A stretch of 64,000 bases of DNA from an uncultured Lachnospiraceae bacterium (GTDB taxonomy: Bacteria > Bacillota > Clostridia > Lachnospirales > Lachnospiraceae), in NCBI GenBank assembly GCA_900548905.1, contig URMK01000020.1, positions 37,351 through 101,350 on the forward strand, given 5' to 3'. Below the pieces are notes generated by a model that made no database searches, had not been told where the DNA came from, and saw nothing but the letters and a program-made list of their open reading frames with translations. The position numbers and the translations under genes were made by a program. Positions 7,679 through 16,368 of the stretch are shown piece by piece. The stretch's first letter is position 1. Every line of letters begins with the position of its first letter.

Positions 7679-8668
7679 TCACAGAGGCTTTCTGGCGGTC
7701 ACTCCCACCCATTCGCCCTGATAGGTTACTTCCAGCACTTCCAGCCCTGCCGCCTTCACCGCTTCCACTACCGCGCTTTCCTTATCATCAATAATTCCTG
7801 AAGTGATATAAATCCCGCCCGGCTTCAGCTGGTTTACGATAACCGGTGAGAGGGCTGCAAGCACATCCGCCAGAATATTTGCCGTCACAATATCATAACA
7901 GCCGTATCCCACCCTGTCCCGGATTTCCGCTTCCGTAATGATATTCCCTATCATCATTTCAAACCGGTCCGGATCGATGTGGTTGGATTCCAGATTTTCA
8001 CGCACCGCTTCTACGGCGCAGATATCCAGATCCGTGCCCACAACGTTATGCGCCCCGAACAGCAGAGCCAGAATCCCCAGTATCCCGCTGCCGGTCCCCA
8101 CATCCAGGAGCGTCGTATCCGGTGTCACATACTTTTTAAGCTGTCGGATACAGAGCTGGGTGGTTTCATGCATTCCCGTCCCGAAAGCCGTTCCCGGATC
8201 GATATGAAGCACCATTCTGTCCTCATCTTCCTTTTCCGCCTCTTCCCAGGAAGGTATGACAAGAATATCATCTATATAAAACTGATGAAAATACTGTTTC
8301 CAGTTATTGATCCAGTCAATATCCTCTGTTTCCTCCACCGTAATGCTGCCTTCTCCGATATCACAGAACATACGGAGCCCGTCCAGCTCCTTCCGCACCC
8401 TCTCCGTCACCGCCTTTTCGTCCGTATCTTCCCCATTCACCTGAAGCCGTCCGTCCTCTGTTTCCTCCACAAAAAAACTGAGCCAGGCAATCCCGTCGTC
8501 CGCCGGACCTTCCGGAAGGATATCCACAAACATCTGCTCCTTCTCCGCCGCGGTAAGCGGCACCTTGTCCTCTATCTGCGCACCCTCCAGGCCGATGTCA
8601 TAAAGTGTGCTTATAATAATATCTTCCGCATCCGTTACGGTTTTTATTTTAAATTTTTTCCATTTCAT
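7679..8668 (-). CDS. prmA: Ribosomal protein L11 methyltransferase
   Basis: A 329-residue SAM-dependent enzyme that trimethylates L11. A roughly 130-residue N-terminal substrate domain precedes DPGTAFGTGMHETT and the SAM-binding loop LLDVGTGSGILGILA. The ATG follows AGGAGCAGGGAAAG. It is upstream of rsmE on the same strand. Confidence 0.95.
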   Translation of the reverse strand: MKWKKFKIKTVTDAEDIIISTLYDIGLEGAQIEDKVPLTAAEKEQMFVDILPEGPADDGIAWLSFFVEETEDGRLQVNGEDTDEKAVTERVRKELDGLRMFCDIGEGSITVEETEDIDWINNWKQYFHQFYIDDILVIPSWEEAEKEDEDRMVLHIDPGTAFGTGMHETTQLCIRQLKKYVTPDTTLLDVGTGSGILGILALLFGAHNVVGTDLDICAVEAVRENLESNHIDPDRFEMMIGNIITEAEIRDRVGYGCYDIVTANILADVLAALSPVIVNQLKPGGIYITSGIIDDKESAVVEAVKAAGLEVLEVTYQGEWVGVTARKPL

Positions 8669-8801
8669 CTTTCCCTGCTCCTAACAACGGTTCCCTGGTT
8701 TCCGGATCTTTCTCTTCCTCCGGTAAGCCCCGTTAACTACATACCAGTTAATTATCTTAACACAAAGGACAGCCAACCACAAGGATTTTGGGGAATTTCC
8801 C

Positions 8802-9443
8802 CTACTTACGGCCCCCTCCGTCCCGTTTCATGGAAAAGAACCTGTCCAGCCCCATACGTACCGCTTCCGCATGGTCAAAAGCCAGGCCCCTCTCTGCGGC
8901 CGTATCAAATAAAGGCCTGCACCGATACTCCCGGCCATCGGTTTCTTCCACCCGATAAGAAAAAGAGGCACCCGTTTCCTCGGATTCCAGACAAATCCGT
9001 TCCCCTTCCCCATCCTTTTCCTTCCGGACCCGGAACCAGGCTGCCCGGGCCGCATCATCCCCTGCCTGTATCTTCGGGCCGTCCCCATCCACTATCGCCA
9101 TATATGCCACAGAAATTATCCGGGTACGGGGATCCCGTTCCACCTCTCCAAAGGTATACAGCTGCTCCAGACATATTCCTTTCACTGCGGTCTCTTCTTC
9201 CAGCTCCCGCGCTGCAGCCTCCCGGAGAGATTCCCCCATTTCCACAAACCCGCCGGGCAGCGCCCAGCAGCCTATAAAGGGATGGTTTTTCCGTTGTATC
9301 AACAGCAGCCTGACATTTTCGCCCCTGTTATCCACAGCGAAAATCAGCATATCCACGGTTACAGACGGACGTTCATAATCACGGGGCCGGTACGTCTTAA
9401 GAAACTCCTCCTCTGTAAGGCCATTTTTATCCACCAATTCCAT
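8802..9443 (-). CDS. Nudix hydrolase with C-terminal extension
   Basis: A 213-residue Nudix protein. The Nudix box GGFVEMGESLREAAARELEE (about residues 64-83) holds the metal-binding RELEEE. The start is placed at 9443, six bases after GGAGG; the open frame upstream to 9494 is probably untranslated. A C-terminal part of about 100 residues resembles those of ADP-ribose pyrophosphatase-like and NrtR-like proteins, but no clear winged helix is seen. The substrate is unknown. The 5' leader carries a perfect 21-bp inverted repeat. Confidence 0.88.
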   Translation of the reverse strand: MELVDKNGLTEEEFLKTYRPRDYERPSVTVDMLIFAVDNRGENVRLLLIQRKNHPFIGCWALPGGFVEMGESLREAAARELEEETAVKGICLEQLYTFGEVERDPRTRIISVAYMAIVDGDGPKIQAGDDAARAAWFRVRKEKDGEGERICLESEETGASFSYRVEETDGREYRCRPLFDTAAERGLAFDHAEAVRMGLDRFFSMKRDGGGRK

Positions 9444-9483
9444 ACTTACCCTCCACTCTGCCGCACCTTCCGTACAGGCAGGA

Positions 9484-9534
9484 TTACCATTCACGGTCCC
9501 TTTGGGCGGCGGGCAAAGGGACCGTGAATGGTAA
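9484..9534. repeat. Perfect 21-bp inverted repeat in Nudix leader
   Basis: Arms 9484-9504 and 9514-9534 are exact reverse complements (they begin TTACCATTCACGGTCC), with a nine-base GGCGGCGGG loop. It lies 41-91 bases before the Nudix start and about 125 bases before the divergent MFS gene. No T-run follows on either strand, so it is not a normal terminator. Confidence 0.85.
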
Positions 9535-9564
9535 CATTTCCTCTATTTTAACACAGCACTGCCC

Positions 9565-9618
9565 TTGACACCAGATACCTTGTCTTTTATAATCAAGAGG
9601 CAATACTTACTTAAGTAT
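9565..9618 (+). promoter_or_regulatory. Promoter and candidate operator of the MFS gene
   Basis: TTGACA (9565-9570) and TATAAT (9588-9593) are consensus hexamers 17 bases apart. About ten bases after the -10 lies the dyad ATACTTA-CT-TAAGTAT (9603-9618), where a repressor could block initiation. No regulator gene is adjacent. Confidence 0.7.
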
Positions 9619-9658
9619 ATTTAATAAGTCTGAATCCCGTCTTGAAAGGAAAATTACT

Positions 9659-10828
9659 ATGATGACTTTACTGCTGCTTATTATTTACATATCCTTTATC
9701 AGCCTGGGTCTGCCGGATTCTCTGCTGGGCTCCGCCTGGCCCGTTATGTATGGAGAGCTTCAGGTTCCGGTCTCTTTTGCCGGTGTTATCTCCATGATTA
9801 TTGCAGGTGGTACCATAATTTCCAGCTTTTTCAGCGAAAAAATCATACGGCGCCTGGGTACCGGCCTTGTCACGGCCATCAGTGTATTGATGACGGCCGC
9901 CGCCCTGCTCGGCTTTTCCATGTCCCATTCCGCCTGGCTTCTCTGCCTGCTTGCCGTTCCCTACGGCCTGGGAGCCGGAAGCGTGGATGCCGCCCTGAAT
10001 AACTTTGTGGCGCTTCATTATAAAGCGCACCATATGAGCTGGCTTCACTGCTTCTGGGGAATCGGGGCAACCGCAGGTCCTTTTATCATGTCACTCTGCC
10101 TGAACAGAGGAAACAGCTGGCACAGCGGCTACCTGTCCATTGCCCTGATCCAGATCGTTCTCACTGTGTTTCTTTTTCTTTCCCTTCCTTTATGGAAAAA
10201 ACAGCGGACCGGAACCGATCCGTCGGAACATGAGATACAGAATACCTCTCTTTCTTTTTCCCAGGTATTAAAACTTCCCGGCGCCCGACCGGCACTGCTC
10301 TGCTTCTTCGGCTATTGTGCTCTGGAAGCCTCGGCAGGGCTGTGGGGAAGCAGCTACTTTGTCCTTGCCAGAGGAATCCCTGCGGAAAAAGCCGCCCAAT
10401 GGACCTCCCTGTTCTATTTCGGAATCACCTTCGGCCGTTTTATCAGCGGTTTTCTTTCCATGAAGGTATCCGACAAAAATATGGTACGTCTGGGCCAGGC
10501 AATAGCTCTGGGTGGGATCCTTGTCCTCTGCCTGCCATTCGGTTCCCCTGCTATATGCGGAGGATATTTTCTTATCGGTTTGGGCTGCGCCCCTATATAC
10601 CCCAGCCTGCTCCACGCTACCCCCGCTAACTTCGGCCGGAAGAATTCCCAGGCTATCATGGGAATCCAGATGGCCTGCGCTTATGTGGGAAGCACGTTCA
10701 TGCCTCCTTTGTTCGGACTCATCGCCCAATATGTGAATGTGCGCCTGTTCCCCGTTTTCCTTCTCTTATTCGTCCTCCTTATGATCCTGACGGCGGAAAA
10801 GTTGAAAATCAAAACGGAAATCTCATAA
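9659..10828 (+). CDS. MFS transporter
   Basis: A 389-residue major facilitator with about twelve hydrophobic segments. Seen: LGLPDSLLGSAWPVMYGEL at the N-terminus, which resembles the sugar and FucP-related MFS groups; RRLGTGLVTAIS in the first cytoplasmic loop; and FGRFISGFLSMKVSDK in the repeat of that loop. It is monocistronic with its own promoter. Substrate cannot be assigned; uptake or efflux of a small polar solute is possible. Confidence 0.88.
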   Translation: MMTLLLLIIYISFISLGLPDSLLGSAWPVMYGELQVPVSFAGVISMIIAGGTIISSFFSEKIIRRLGTGLVTAISVLMTAAALLGFSMSHSAWLLCLLAVPYGLGAGSVDAALNNFVALHYKAHHMSWLHCFWGIGATAGPFIMSLCLNRGNSWHSGYLSIALIQIVLTVFLFLSLPLWKKQRTGTDPSEHEIQNTSLSFSQVLKLPGARPALLCFFGYCALEASAGLWGSSYFVLARGIPAEKAAQWTSLFYFGITFGRFISGFLSMKVSDKNMVRLGQAIALGGILVLCLPFGSPAICGGYFLIGLGCAPIYPSLLHATPANFGRKNSQAIMGIQMACAYVGSTFMPPLFGLIAQYVNVRLFPVFLLLFVLLMILTAEKLKIKTEIS

Positions 10829-10847
10829 TAATAAGCCCCAACAGCAT

Positions 10848-10899
10848 AAAAAACAGCCGGCACACGCTGCGGTTCCCTGAAAGGGACACAGCCTGTGCC
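10848..10899 (-). terminator. Terminator of the heat-shock operon
   Basis: On the minus strand GGCACA...TGTGCC (10859-10899) with inner GTCCCT/AGGGA pairing makes a long stem. It is followed by GGCTG and TTTTTT (10848-10853). It lies about 30 bases after the dnaJ stop and also just after the convergent MFS gene. Confidence 0.75.
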
Positions 10900-10929
10900 G
10901 ACCGTCAATAATCCGGATTTTTGTTTTTC

Positions 10930-12102
10930 TTACTTCCAAAATCCTTTTTTCTTCTTTTCTTTCCCTTCTGCGGTACCATTCTCGCCCATCTTCTTAGCCG
11001 CATTCAGGCTGTCACCGGATGCCTCATCGAATTTCTTCAACAGCTCCTTCGCTTCTCCGGAAAGCTTATCAGGCACCTGGACCACCAGGGTTACATAATG
11101 ATCGCCTCTCACCTCTTTGTTGCGGAGGTTGGGCACACCCTTGCCTTTCAGCCGGATCTTGGTATCCGTCTGTGTCGCAGGCTTCACATCATAGATCACC
11201 TTTCCGTCCACTGTATCGATGACAACTTCACCGCCCAGTGCCGCTACGGCAAAGGATACGGGAACCGTGGAATAGATATTATAATCCTGACGCTGGAAAA
11301 TGGGATGACGGCCCACAATCACCTCTACAAGCACGTCACCTCTGGGCCCGCCGTTGACGCCGGGTTCTCCCATACCGGCCAAACGCTTGCACTGGCCATT
11401 ATCAATACCTGCAGGAATATCCACTTCAAAGCGCTTTTTCATAGGGACATATCCGCTTCCATGGCAATCCATACATTTTTCTTTTATCACCTTGCCGGTA
11501 CCATTACAATCCGGACAGGTCTGAACATTACGCACCGTACCGAAGAAGGACTGCTGTGTAAATACCACCTGGCCCTTACCGCCGCACTTAGGACAGGTAA
11601 TAGGCTGTGTGCCCGGCTTCGCCCCTGTTCCGTGACAAGTCTTACATTCTTCTTTTACATTTAATTCTATGGTCTTGGCGGTGCCGAATACCGCCTCTTC
11701 AAAGGTTATATGGACACTGGTACGTAAATTTGCCCCTTTCATGGGCGCATTGCTGGCCCTGCCGCTTCTGCGCGAACCGCCGCCAAAGAAATCGCCAAAG
11801 ATATCACCGAAAATATCGCCAAAGTCTGCACTGTTAAAATCAAAGCCGCCGAAGCCGCCGCCGGCACCCCCGTCAAAGGCCGCATGGCCGAACTGGTCAT
11901 ACTGTCTCCTTTTTTCAGGATCGCTCAGGACCGCATATGCCTCTGATGCTTCCTTAAATTTCTTTTCAGCCTCCGCATCTCCCGGATTCATATCAGGATG
12001 GTATTTTTTGGCGAGGACTCTGTATGCTTTTTTAATGGCTGCGTCGTCAGCATTTTTCTCAATGCCTAAGACTTCATAATAATCTCTCTTTTGTTCCGCC
12101 AT
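10930..12102 (-). CDS. dnaJ: Chaperone DnaJ
   Basis: A 390-residue Hsp40 that delivers clients to DnaK and stimulates its ATPase. The J domain has HPD in KKYHPDMNPG. A Gly/Phe-rich linker follows (about 75-110). Four zinc-finger repeats are present: CKTCHGTG, CPKCGGKG, CPDCNGTG and CMDCHGSG. The C-terminal client-binding region ends in a lysine-rich tail. The ATG follows GGGAGG. It is the last gene of the hrcA-grpE-dnaK-dnaJ operon. Confidence 0.97.
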   Translation of the reverse strand: MAEQKRDYYEVLGIEKNADDAAIKKAYRVLAKKYHPDMNPGDAEAEKKFKEASEAYAVLSDPEKRRQYDQFGHAAFDGGAGGGFGGFDFNSADFGDIFGDIFGDFFGGGSRRSGRASNAPMKGANLRTSVHITFEEAVFGTAKTIELNVKEECKTCHGTGAKPGTQPITCPKCGGKGQVVFTQQSFFGTVRNVQTCPDCNGTGKVIKEKCMDCHGSGYVPMKKRFEVDIPAGIDNGQCKRLAGMGEPGVNGGPRGDVLVEVIVGRHPIFQRQDYNIYSTVPVSFAVAALGGEVVIDTVDGKVIYDVKPATQTDTKIRLKGKGVPNLRNKEVRGDHYVTLVVQVPDKLSGEAKELLKKFDEASGDSLNAAKKMGENGTAEGKEKKKKGFWK

Positions 12103-12156
12103 AATTGCCTCCCTTGGTTCTGCCTCAACAGGACAGAATCACTATTATCTGAACGC

Positions 12157-12190
12157 AACACTAAGGGACACTGCAGTGCCCCCTAGTGTT
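12157..12190. repeat. Intercistronic hairpin between dnaK and dnaJ
   Basis: AACACTA (12157-12163) pairs with TAGTGTT (12184-12190), with GGG/CCC and ACTGCAGT inside. On the minus strand no T-run follows, so it is more likely a processing or stability element than a terminator. A T-run follows only on the plus strand, where no gene ends. Confidence 0.6.
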
Positions 12191-12203
12191 GTATTTTTTA
12201 AGC

Positions 12204-14078
12204 TTAAACCTCTCTGAAATCACCGTCGATTACATCATCTTCCGGTGCGGAGCCTGTATCAGCTGCGCCTGCATCTGCCGCGCCGCCCATATCCGGGCCT
12301 GCGCCGCCTGCTGCCTGAGCCTGCTCGTAAACCTTGGAGAACAGGGTCTGTGCGCTCTGCATCAGTTTTTCCTGCGCCGCCTTCATGTCTGCAACCTGGG
12401 ATTCTGTCATTTCCTGATCCTTGGTCTGATCCAGCAGAGCCTTCAGCGCACTCAGATCTGCCTGTACGCTTGCCTTGTCGGCTTCAGGAATCTTATCTCC
12501 CACATCCTCCAGGGCTTTTTCGGTCTGGAATACGAAGGAATCCGCTTCATTTCTGGCGTCAATTGCTTCTTTTCTCTTCTTATCCTGCGCTTCATATTCA
12601 GCAGCTTCCTTTACGGCCTTGCTGATATCATCTTCGGACATATTGGAACCGGCTGTAATGGTGATATGCTGTTCTTTTCCTGTACCCAGATCCTTGGCGG
12701 ATACATTTACGATACCATTGGCATCGATATCAAAGGTAACCTCAATCTGAGGCACACCGCGTCTTGCCGGCGGAATGCCGTCCAGCCTGAACTGTCCGAG
12801 GGACTTGTTATCCTTTGCAAACTGTCTTTCTCCCTGAAGAACGTTGATGTCTACAGCAGTCTGGTTGTCTGCTGCGGTGGAGAAAATCTGGCTCTTCTTG
12901 GTAGGGATTGTTGTATTTCTCTCAATCAGCCTTGTTGCCACGCCGCCCATGGTTTCGATGGACAGGGACAGAGGAGTAACATCCAGAAGAAGGATATCGC
13001 CTGCGCCTGCATCGCCGGCCAGCTTGCCGCCCTGAACGGAAGCGCCGATAGCAACACATTCGTCCGGATTCAGCGTCTTGCTGGGCTCATGGCCCGTCAT
13101 TAATTTTACCTTATCCTGTACAGCAGGAATACGTGTGGAACCGCCTACAAGAAGTACCTTGCCCAGCTCGGACGCGGTTACGCCGGCATCCTTAAGAGCA
13201 TTCTGAACGGGAATAGCCGTTCTTTCCACAAGGTCGTGGGTAAGCTCATCAAATTTCGCTCTTGTCAGATCCATATCAAAGTGCTTCGGTCCATCCGCTG
13301 TTGCTGTGATGAAAGGAAGGTTGATGTTGGTCGTGGTTGCGCTGGAAAGCTCTTTCTTCGCTTTTTCAGCCGCTTCACGGAGTCTCTGCATAGCCATCTT
13401 ATCGCCGGACAAATCAATGCCTTCCTGCTTCTTGAATTCACTTACCATCCAGTCGATAATCTTATTGTCAAAATCATCGCCGCCCAGACGTGTATCACCG
13501 TTCGTTGCGAGAACTTCGATGACACCGTCACCGATTTCGATGATGGAAACGTCGAAGGTACCGCCGCCCAGGTCGTATACCATGATTTTCTGTTCTTTTT
13601 CATTATCCAGGCCATAAGCAAGAGCTGCTGCCGTAGGCTCATTGATGATACGCTTTACATCCAGGCCTGCGATCTTTCCCGCATCCTTGGTAGCCTGACG
13701 CTGTGCATCATTGAAATAAGCGGGTACGGTAATCACCGCCTCATTCACCTTTTCACCAAGATAATTCTCAGCATCCGCTTTCAGCTTCTGGAGAATCATT
13801 GCAGAAATTTCCTGGGGGGAATATTTCTTTCCGTCAATGTCAACCTTGTAATCACTTCCCATATGTCTCTTGATGGAAGCAACGGTTCTGTCCGCATTGG
13901 TCACTGCCTGACGCTTTGCAGGCTCGCCTACCAGCCTTTCGCCGGTCTTTGTAAATGCGACCACACTGGGAGTTGTTCTTGCGCCCTCCGCGTTGGCGAT
14001 AACGGTGGGTTTACCACCTTCCATAACTGCAACACAGCTATTTGTTGTACCTAAGTCGATACCGATAATTTTGCTCAT
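12204..14078 (-). CDS. dnaK: Chaperone DnaK (Hsp70)
   Basis: A 624-residue Hsp70. The N-terminal ATPase starts IGIDLGTTNSCVAVMEGG and contains the phosphate motif VYDLGGGTFDVSI. The interdomain linker DVTPLSLSIET leads into the substrate-binding domain. The tail is rich in Gly and Ala and ends DGDFREV. Its length is that of Gram-positive DnaK, which lacks a short segment found in Proteobacteria. The start follows GGAGGAG. Confidence 0.98.
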   Translation of the reverse strand: MSKIIGIDLGTTNSCVAVMEGGKPTVIANAEGARTTPSVVAFTKTGERLVGEPAKRQAVTNADRTVASIKRHMGSDYKVDIDGKKYSPQEISAMILQKLKADAENYLGEKVNEAVITVPAYFNDAQRQATKDAGKIAGLDVKRIINEPTAAALAYGLDNEKEQKIMVYDLGGGTFDVSIIEIGDGVIEVLATNGDTRLGGDDFDNKIIDWMVSEFKKQEGIDLSGDKMAMQRLREAAEKAKKELSSATTTNINLPFITATADGPKHFDMDLTRAKFDELTHDLVERTAIPVQNALKDAGVTASELGKVLLVGGSTRIPAVQDKVKLMTGHEPSKTLNPDECVAIGASVQGGKLAGDAGAGDILLLDVTPLSLSIETMGGVATRLIERNTTIPTKKSQIFSTAADNQTAVDINVLQGERQFAKDNKSLGQFRLDGIPPARRGVPQIEVTFDIDANGIVNVSAKDLGTGKEQHITITAGSNMSEDDISKAVKEAAEYEAQDKKRKEAIDARNEADSFVFQTEKALEDVGDKIPEADKASVQADLSALKALLDQTKDQEMTESQVADMKAAQEKLMQSAQTLFSKVYEQAQAAGGAGPDMGGAADAGAADTGSAPEDDVIDGDFREV

Positions 14079-14137
14079 AAGTCTCCTCCATTCTACCGCT
14101 TTTTTGCGGCTATTTCATCAGGCAGTGCCTGAAATAC

Positions 14138-14857
14138 TTAATTTGCCACTTTAACCATACTATGTCTTACCACAGCATCATGATAGGTATAACCCTTCTG
14201 GAATTCCTCGGCCACAATGTTCTCACCGAACGCCTCATCCTCCACATGCATAACCGCATTATGGTAATTGGGATCAAATTCCTGACCGGCAGCTTCAATG
14301 GGTTTAACCCCCATGTTATCCAGCTCGGTCATCAGCTGTTTATATACCTTGTTCATGCCTTCCACAAAAGCGGAACCCTTCTCATCCTCAGGAACAGCCG
14401 CCAACCCTCTTTCAAAGTTGTCGACCACCGGGAGGATTTTTTCAATCACGCTTTTTGCTCCGGTTTCGAACATTGCTGACTTTTCTTTATCCGTACGCTT
14501 ACGGAAATTCTCGAATTCGGCCATCTGACGCTTTACTCTGTCTTCCAGTTCATCAATTTTGGCCTTAAACGCATCTTCCTTTTTATCTTTTTTCTTTTTC
14601 TTGAAAAAGCCTTCTTTTTCAGCCGCCGGTCCGTCATCCTGTGCGGAATCATCTTCCGGGAAGCTTTCTTCCCAGCCGTCCGCTTCTTCACTGCTGCATG
14701 CTTCACATTCTCCGGCAGGATTTTCGCCGTTCTCCGCGTCCATAGCCGGATCCGCATCCGCTGCCCCGGAAGCCCCCTGTGCTGTTTCTTCTCCTGCCTT
14801 CGCCTCAGAAGCAGTATCCATTTCTTCCTCCAGGTTCCGGTTATCTTTATTTTCCAT
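14138..14857 (-). CDS. grpE: Nucleotide exchange factor GrpE
   Basis: GrpE releases ADP from DnaK. The conserved coiled coil and beta part (from DELEDRVKRQMAEFENFRKR to the end) is complete. It is preceded by a long acidic, low-complexity N-terminus of about 95 residues with an Lys-rich block (FFKKKKKDKKED). The start at the ATG 14857 gives 239 residues and has GGAG 11 bases upstream; a GTG at 14890 would add 11 residues but has no proper spacing to AAGG. Confidence 0.95.
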   Translation of the reverse strand: MENKDNRNLEEEMDTASEAKAGEETAQGASGAADADPAMDAENGENPAGECEACSSEEADGWEESFPEDDSAQDDGPAAEKEGFFKKKKKDKKEDAFKAKIDELEDRVKRQMAEFENFRKRTDKEKSAMFETGAKSVIEKILPVVDNFERGLAAVPEDEKGSAFVEGMNKVYKQLMTELDNMGVKPIEAAGQEFDPNYHNAVMHVEDEAFGENIVAEEFQKGYTYHDAVVRHSMVKVAN

Positions 14858-14916
14858 CTTCTGCTTCACTCCATTCTGTGTATCTGACACCTTCTATTTT
14901 TGCACTTTGAATCACC

Positions 14917-14962
14917 TTTTTACAGTCTGTGCCGTAAATGCACAGACCTGCTGGACAGTTAC
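14917..14962. repeat. Dispersed palindromic repeat, copy B (hrcA-grpE gap)
   Basis: TTTTTACAGTCTGTGCCGTA leads into a hairpin TCTGTGC/GCACAGA around CGTAAAT, followed by CCTGCTGGACAGTTAC. It abuts the hrcA stop. It matches copy A with compensatory stem changes. Its 3' half matches the 60241-60281 element read on the minus strand. Confidence 0.7.
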
Positions 14963-15997
14963 CTATTTTTTCTTATATAACGTATCCAGCTGGGTCATCA
15001 GATTCTTCAGGATTCCCACAACCTTGTCATAATCCATACGCTTTGGCCCTATAATACCGACAGTCCCCTTAATTCCTTCGCCCAGCTCATAGGTGGCTGT
15101 CACTATACTGCAGTCTTTCATTGTCTGTACAGGCGTTTCGTTACCGATATAGACCTGGATGCCAGTACTGTTCTCATCAGCCAGTGTTTCCTGAACAATT
15201 TGGTTTAATGCCTGTTTTTCTTCAAAAGTGGTAATAAGCTGTCCTGCAAGCTCTTTATCCGCGAGCTCCGGATATTTCAGGATATTATTGGTGCCGCTCG
15301 TATAAATCTCCAGGTCCTCATCCGCCTGTATGGCTGCCGCCACCGCATCGATGATTTCCCCCACCATATCGCTGTGTATGCCCGCCTGCTGCTTCAGGTT
15401 AGCTATCATCCCCAGATTAATCTCATCCAGGCTCTTCCCGTTTAAATGGGTATTCAACAGGATATTCAGCTTCAATATGGTTTCCTGGTCGGGCGCTTCC
15501 TCCACATGGAGCATGGTGTTCTTAATCACATTGCCTTCCACCACGATAACCGCCAATACCTGGTGTTCATCCACCTTGGACAGCTGGATGAACTTAAGCT
15601 TATTCCCATGATAAAGCGGCGATGAAATCATTGCCGCATAATTGGTGTTCACTGCAAGAACCTTTGCAACCTGCCGGAGAAGATGGTCCATCTTATCTTC
15701 TTTCTCCACGAGAAGCTCTCTTAATTCCGTCACTTCCCGATCCTTTTCTGCCAGCATGCTGTCAACGTATAGCCGGTAGCCTTTATCGGAAGGAATCCGG
15801 CCTGCAGAGGTGTGGGGCTGGAGGATGTATCCCAGTTCTTCCAGGTCTGCCATCTCATTACGAATTGTGGCTGAACTTAAGTTTAAATCCGTGTACTTGG
15901 AAATCGTCCTGCTCCCTACCGGTTCTCCTGTCTCCAGGTAGTTACGGATGATTGCCTGCAGAATTTTCATTTTGCGTTCATCCAGTTCGTGCTGCAT
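14963..15997 (-). CDS. hrcA: Heat-inducible transcription repressor HrcA
   Basis: A 344-residue repressor that binds CIRCE and controls the operon it heads. The N-terminal winged helix contains LNLSSATIRNEMADLEELGY, followed by HTSAGRIPSDKGYRLYVD. The C-terminal GAF-like part ends IIGPKRMDYDKVVGILKNL. The ATG follows TGAGGTA. A perfect CIRCE lies 23 bases upstream. Confidence 0.97.
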   Translation of the reverse strand: MQHELDERKMKILQAIIRNYLETGEPVGSRTISKYTDLNLSSATIRNEMADLEELGYILQPHTSAGRIPSDKGYRLYVDSMLAEKDREVTELRELLVEKEDKMDHLLRQVAKVLAVNTNYAAMISSPLYHGNKLKFIQLSKVDEHQVLAVIVVEGNVIKNTMLHVEEAPDQETILKLNILLNTHLNGKSLDEINLGMIANLKQQAGIHSDMVGEIIDAVAAAIQADEDLEIYTSGTNNILKYPELADKELAGQLITTFEEKQALNQIVQETLADENSTGIQVYIGNETPVQTMKDCSIVTATYELGEGIKGTVGIIGPKRMDYDKVVGILKNLMTQLDTLYKKK

Positions 15998-16019
15998 TAC
16001 CTCACCTCATTTCGGGTTG

Positions 16020-16046
16020 TTAGCACTCAACCTTCAGGAGTGCTAA
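16020..16046. promoter_or_regulatory. CIRCE operator
   Basis: TTAGCACTC (16020-16028), nine bases, and GAGTGCTAA (16038-16046) match the CIRCE consensus perfectly. HrcA bound here would repress hrcA-grpE-dnaK-dnaJ until heat stress titrates GroEL. Confidence 0.97.
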
Positions 16047-16060
16047 CACCTTCTGAACAT

Positions 16061-16089
16061 ACATTATCACTTCTCCTATATGTTGTCAA
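16061..16089 (-). promoter_or_regulatory. SigmaA promoter of the hrcA operon
   Basis: On the minus strand TTGACA (16084-16089) and TAATGT (16061-16066) are 17 bases apart. The start point would fall near 16054, placing CIRCE just downstream of it, as in other HrcA-controlled operons. Confidence 0.8.
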
Positions 16090-16159
16090 CTCGTTTTTTG
16101 AAATAAATTAATGAAAAAACTGTGAAGAATCTTAAGAAAATCGGATGAAAACAACGGCT

Positions 16160-16323
16160 GCCCGATCCGGCGCCGGCCTCCCTCCGGGCAAAAGAAACGC
16201 CGCATCCCTGGTAAACTGAAAAGCGGGATAAACCGGATTCGGGATCCGCCCTTCAGGGGATACGGCGTATAAATGACGTGAAGTTGTATGAAATCGTAAC
16301 TGTGAAGGTACTGAACCGTTACA
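16160..16323. repeat. Long imperfect hairpins in the hrcA/DUF6465 gap
   Basis: This gap of about 320 bases has no gene. ACGCCGCATCCC (16197-16208) pairs with GGGATACGGCGT (16257-16268) with one wobble. CTGAA/TTCAG and GCGG/CCGC are nested inside, forming a stem of about 72 bases. A GC-rich hairpin GCCCG...CGGGC (16160-16189) precedes it. At 16295-16323 GTAACTGTGAAGGTACTGAA and CGTTAC give a short relative of the 60241-60281 repeat. Confidence 0.5.
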
Positions 16324-16368
16324 TGAAATCTTACTATGTATTCTTAATCACAGGCCTGCAGGTTTCTG

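Noticed and set aside
7979..9277. 432-codon open frame on the plus strand
   Set aside because: It is antisense to prmA and the Nudix gene; it is Pro/Arg/His-rich and starts without a ribosome site.
12186..14054. Open frames opposite dnaK (305 and 272 codons)
   Set aside because: They are typical antisense frames caused by the codon use of dnaK.
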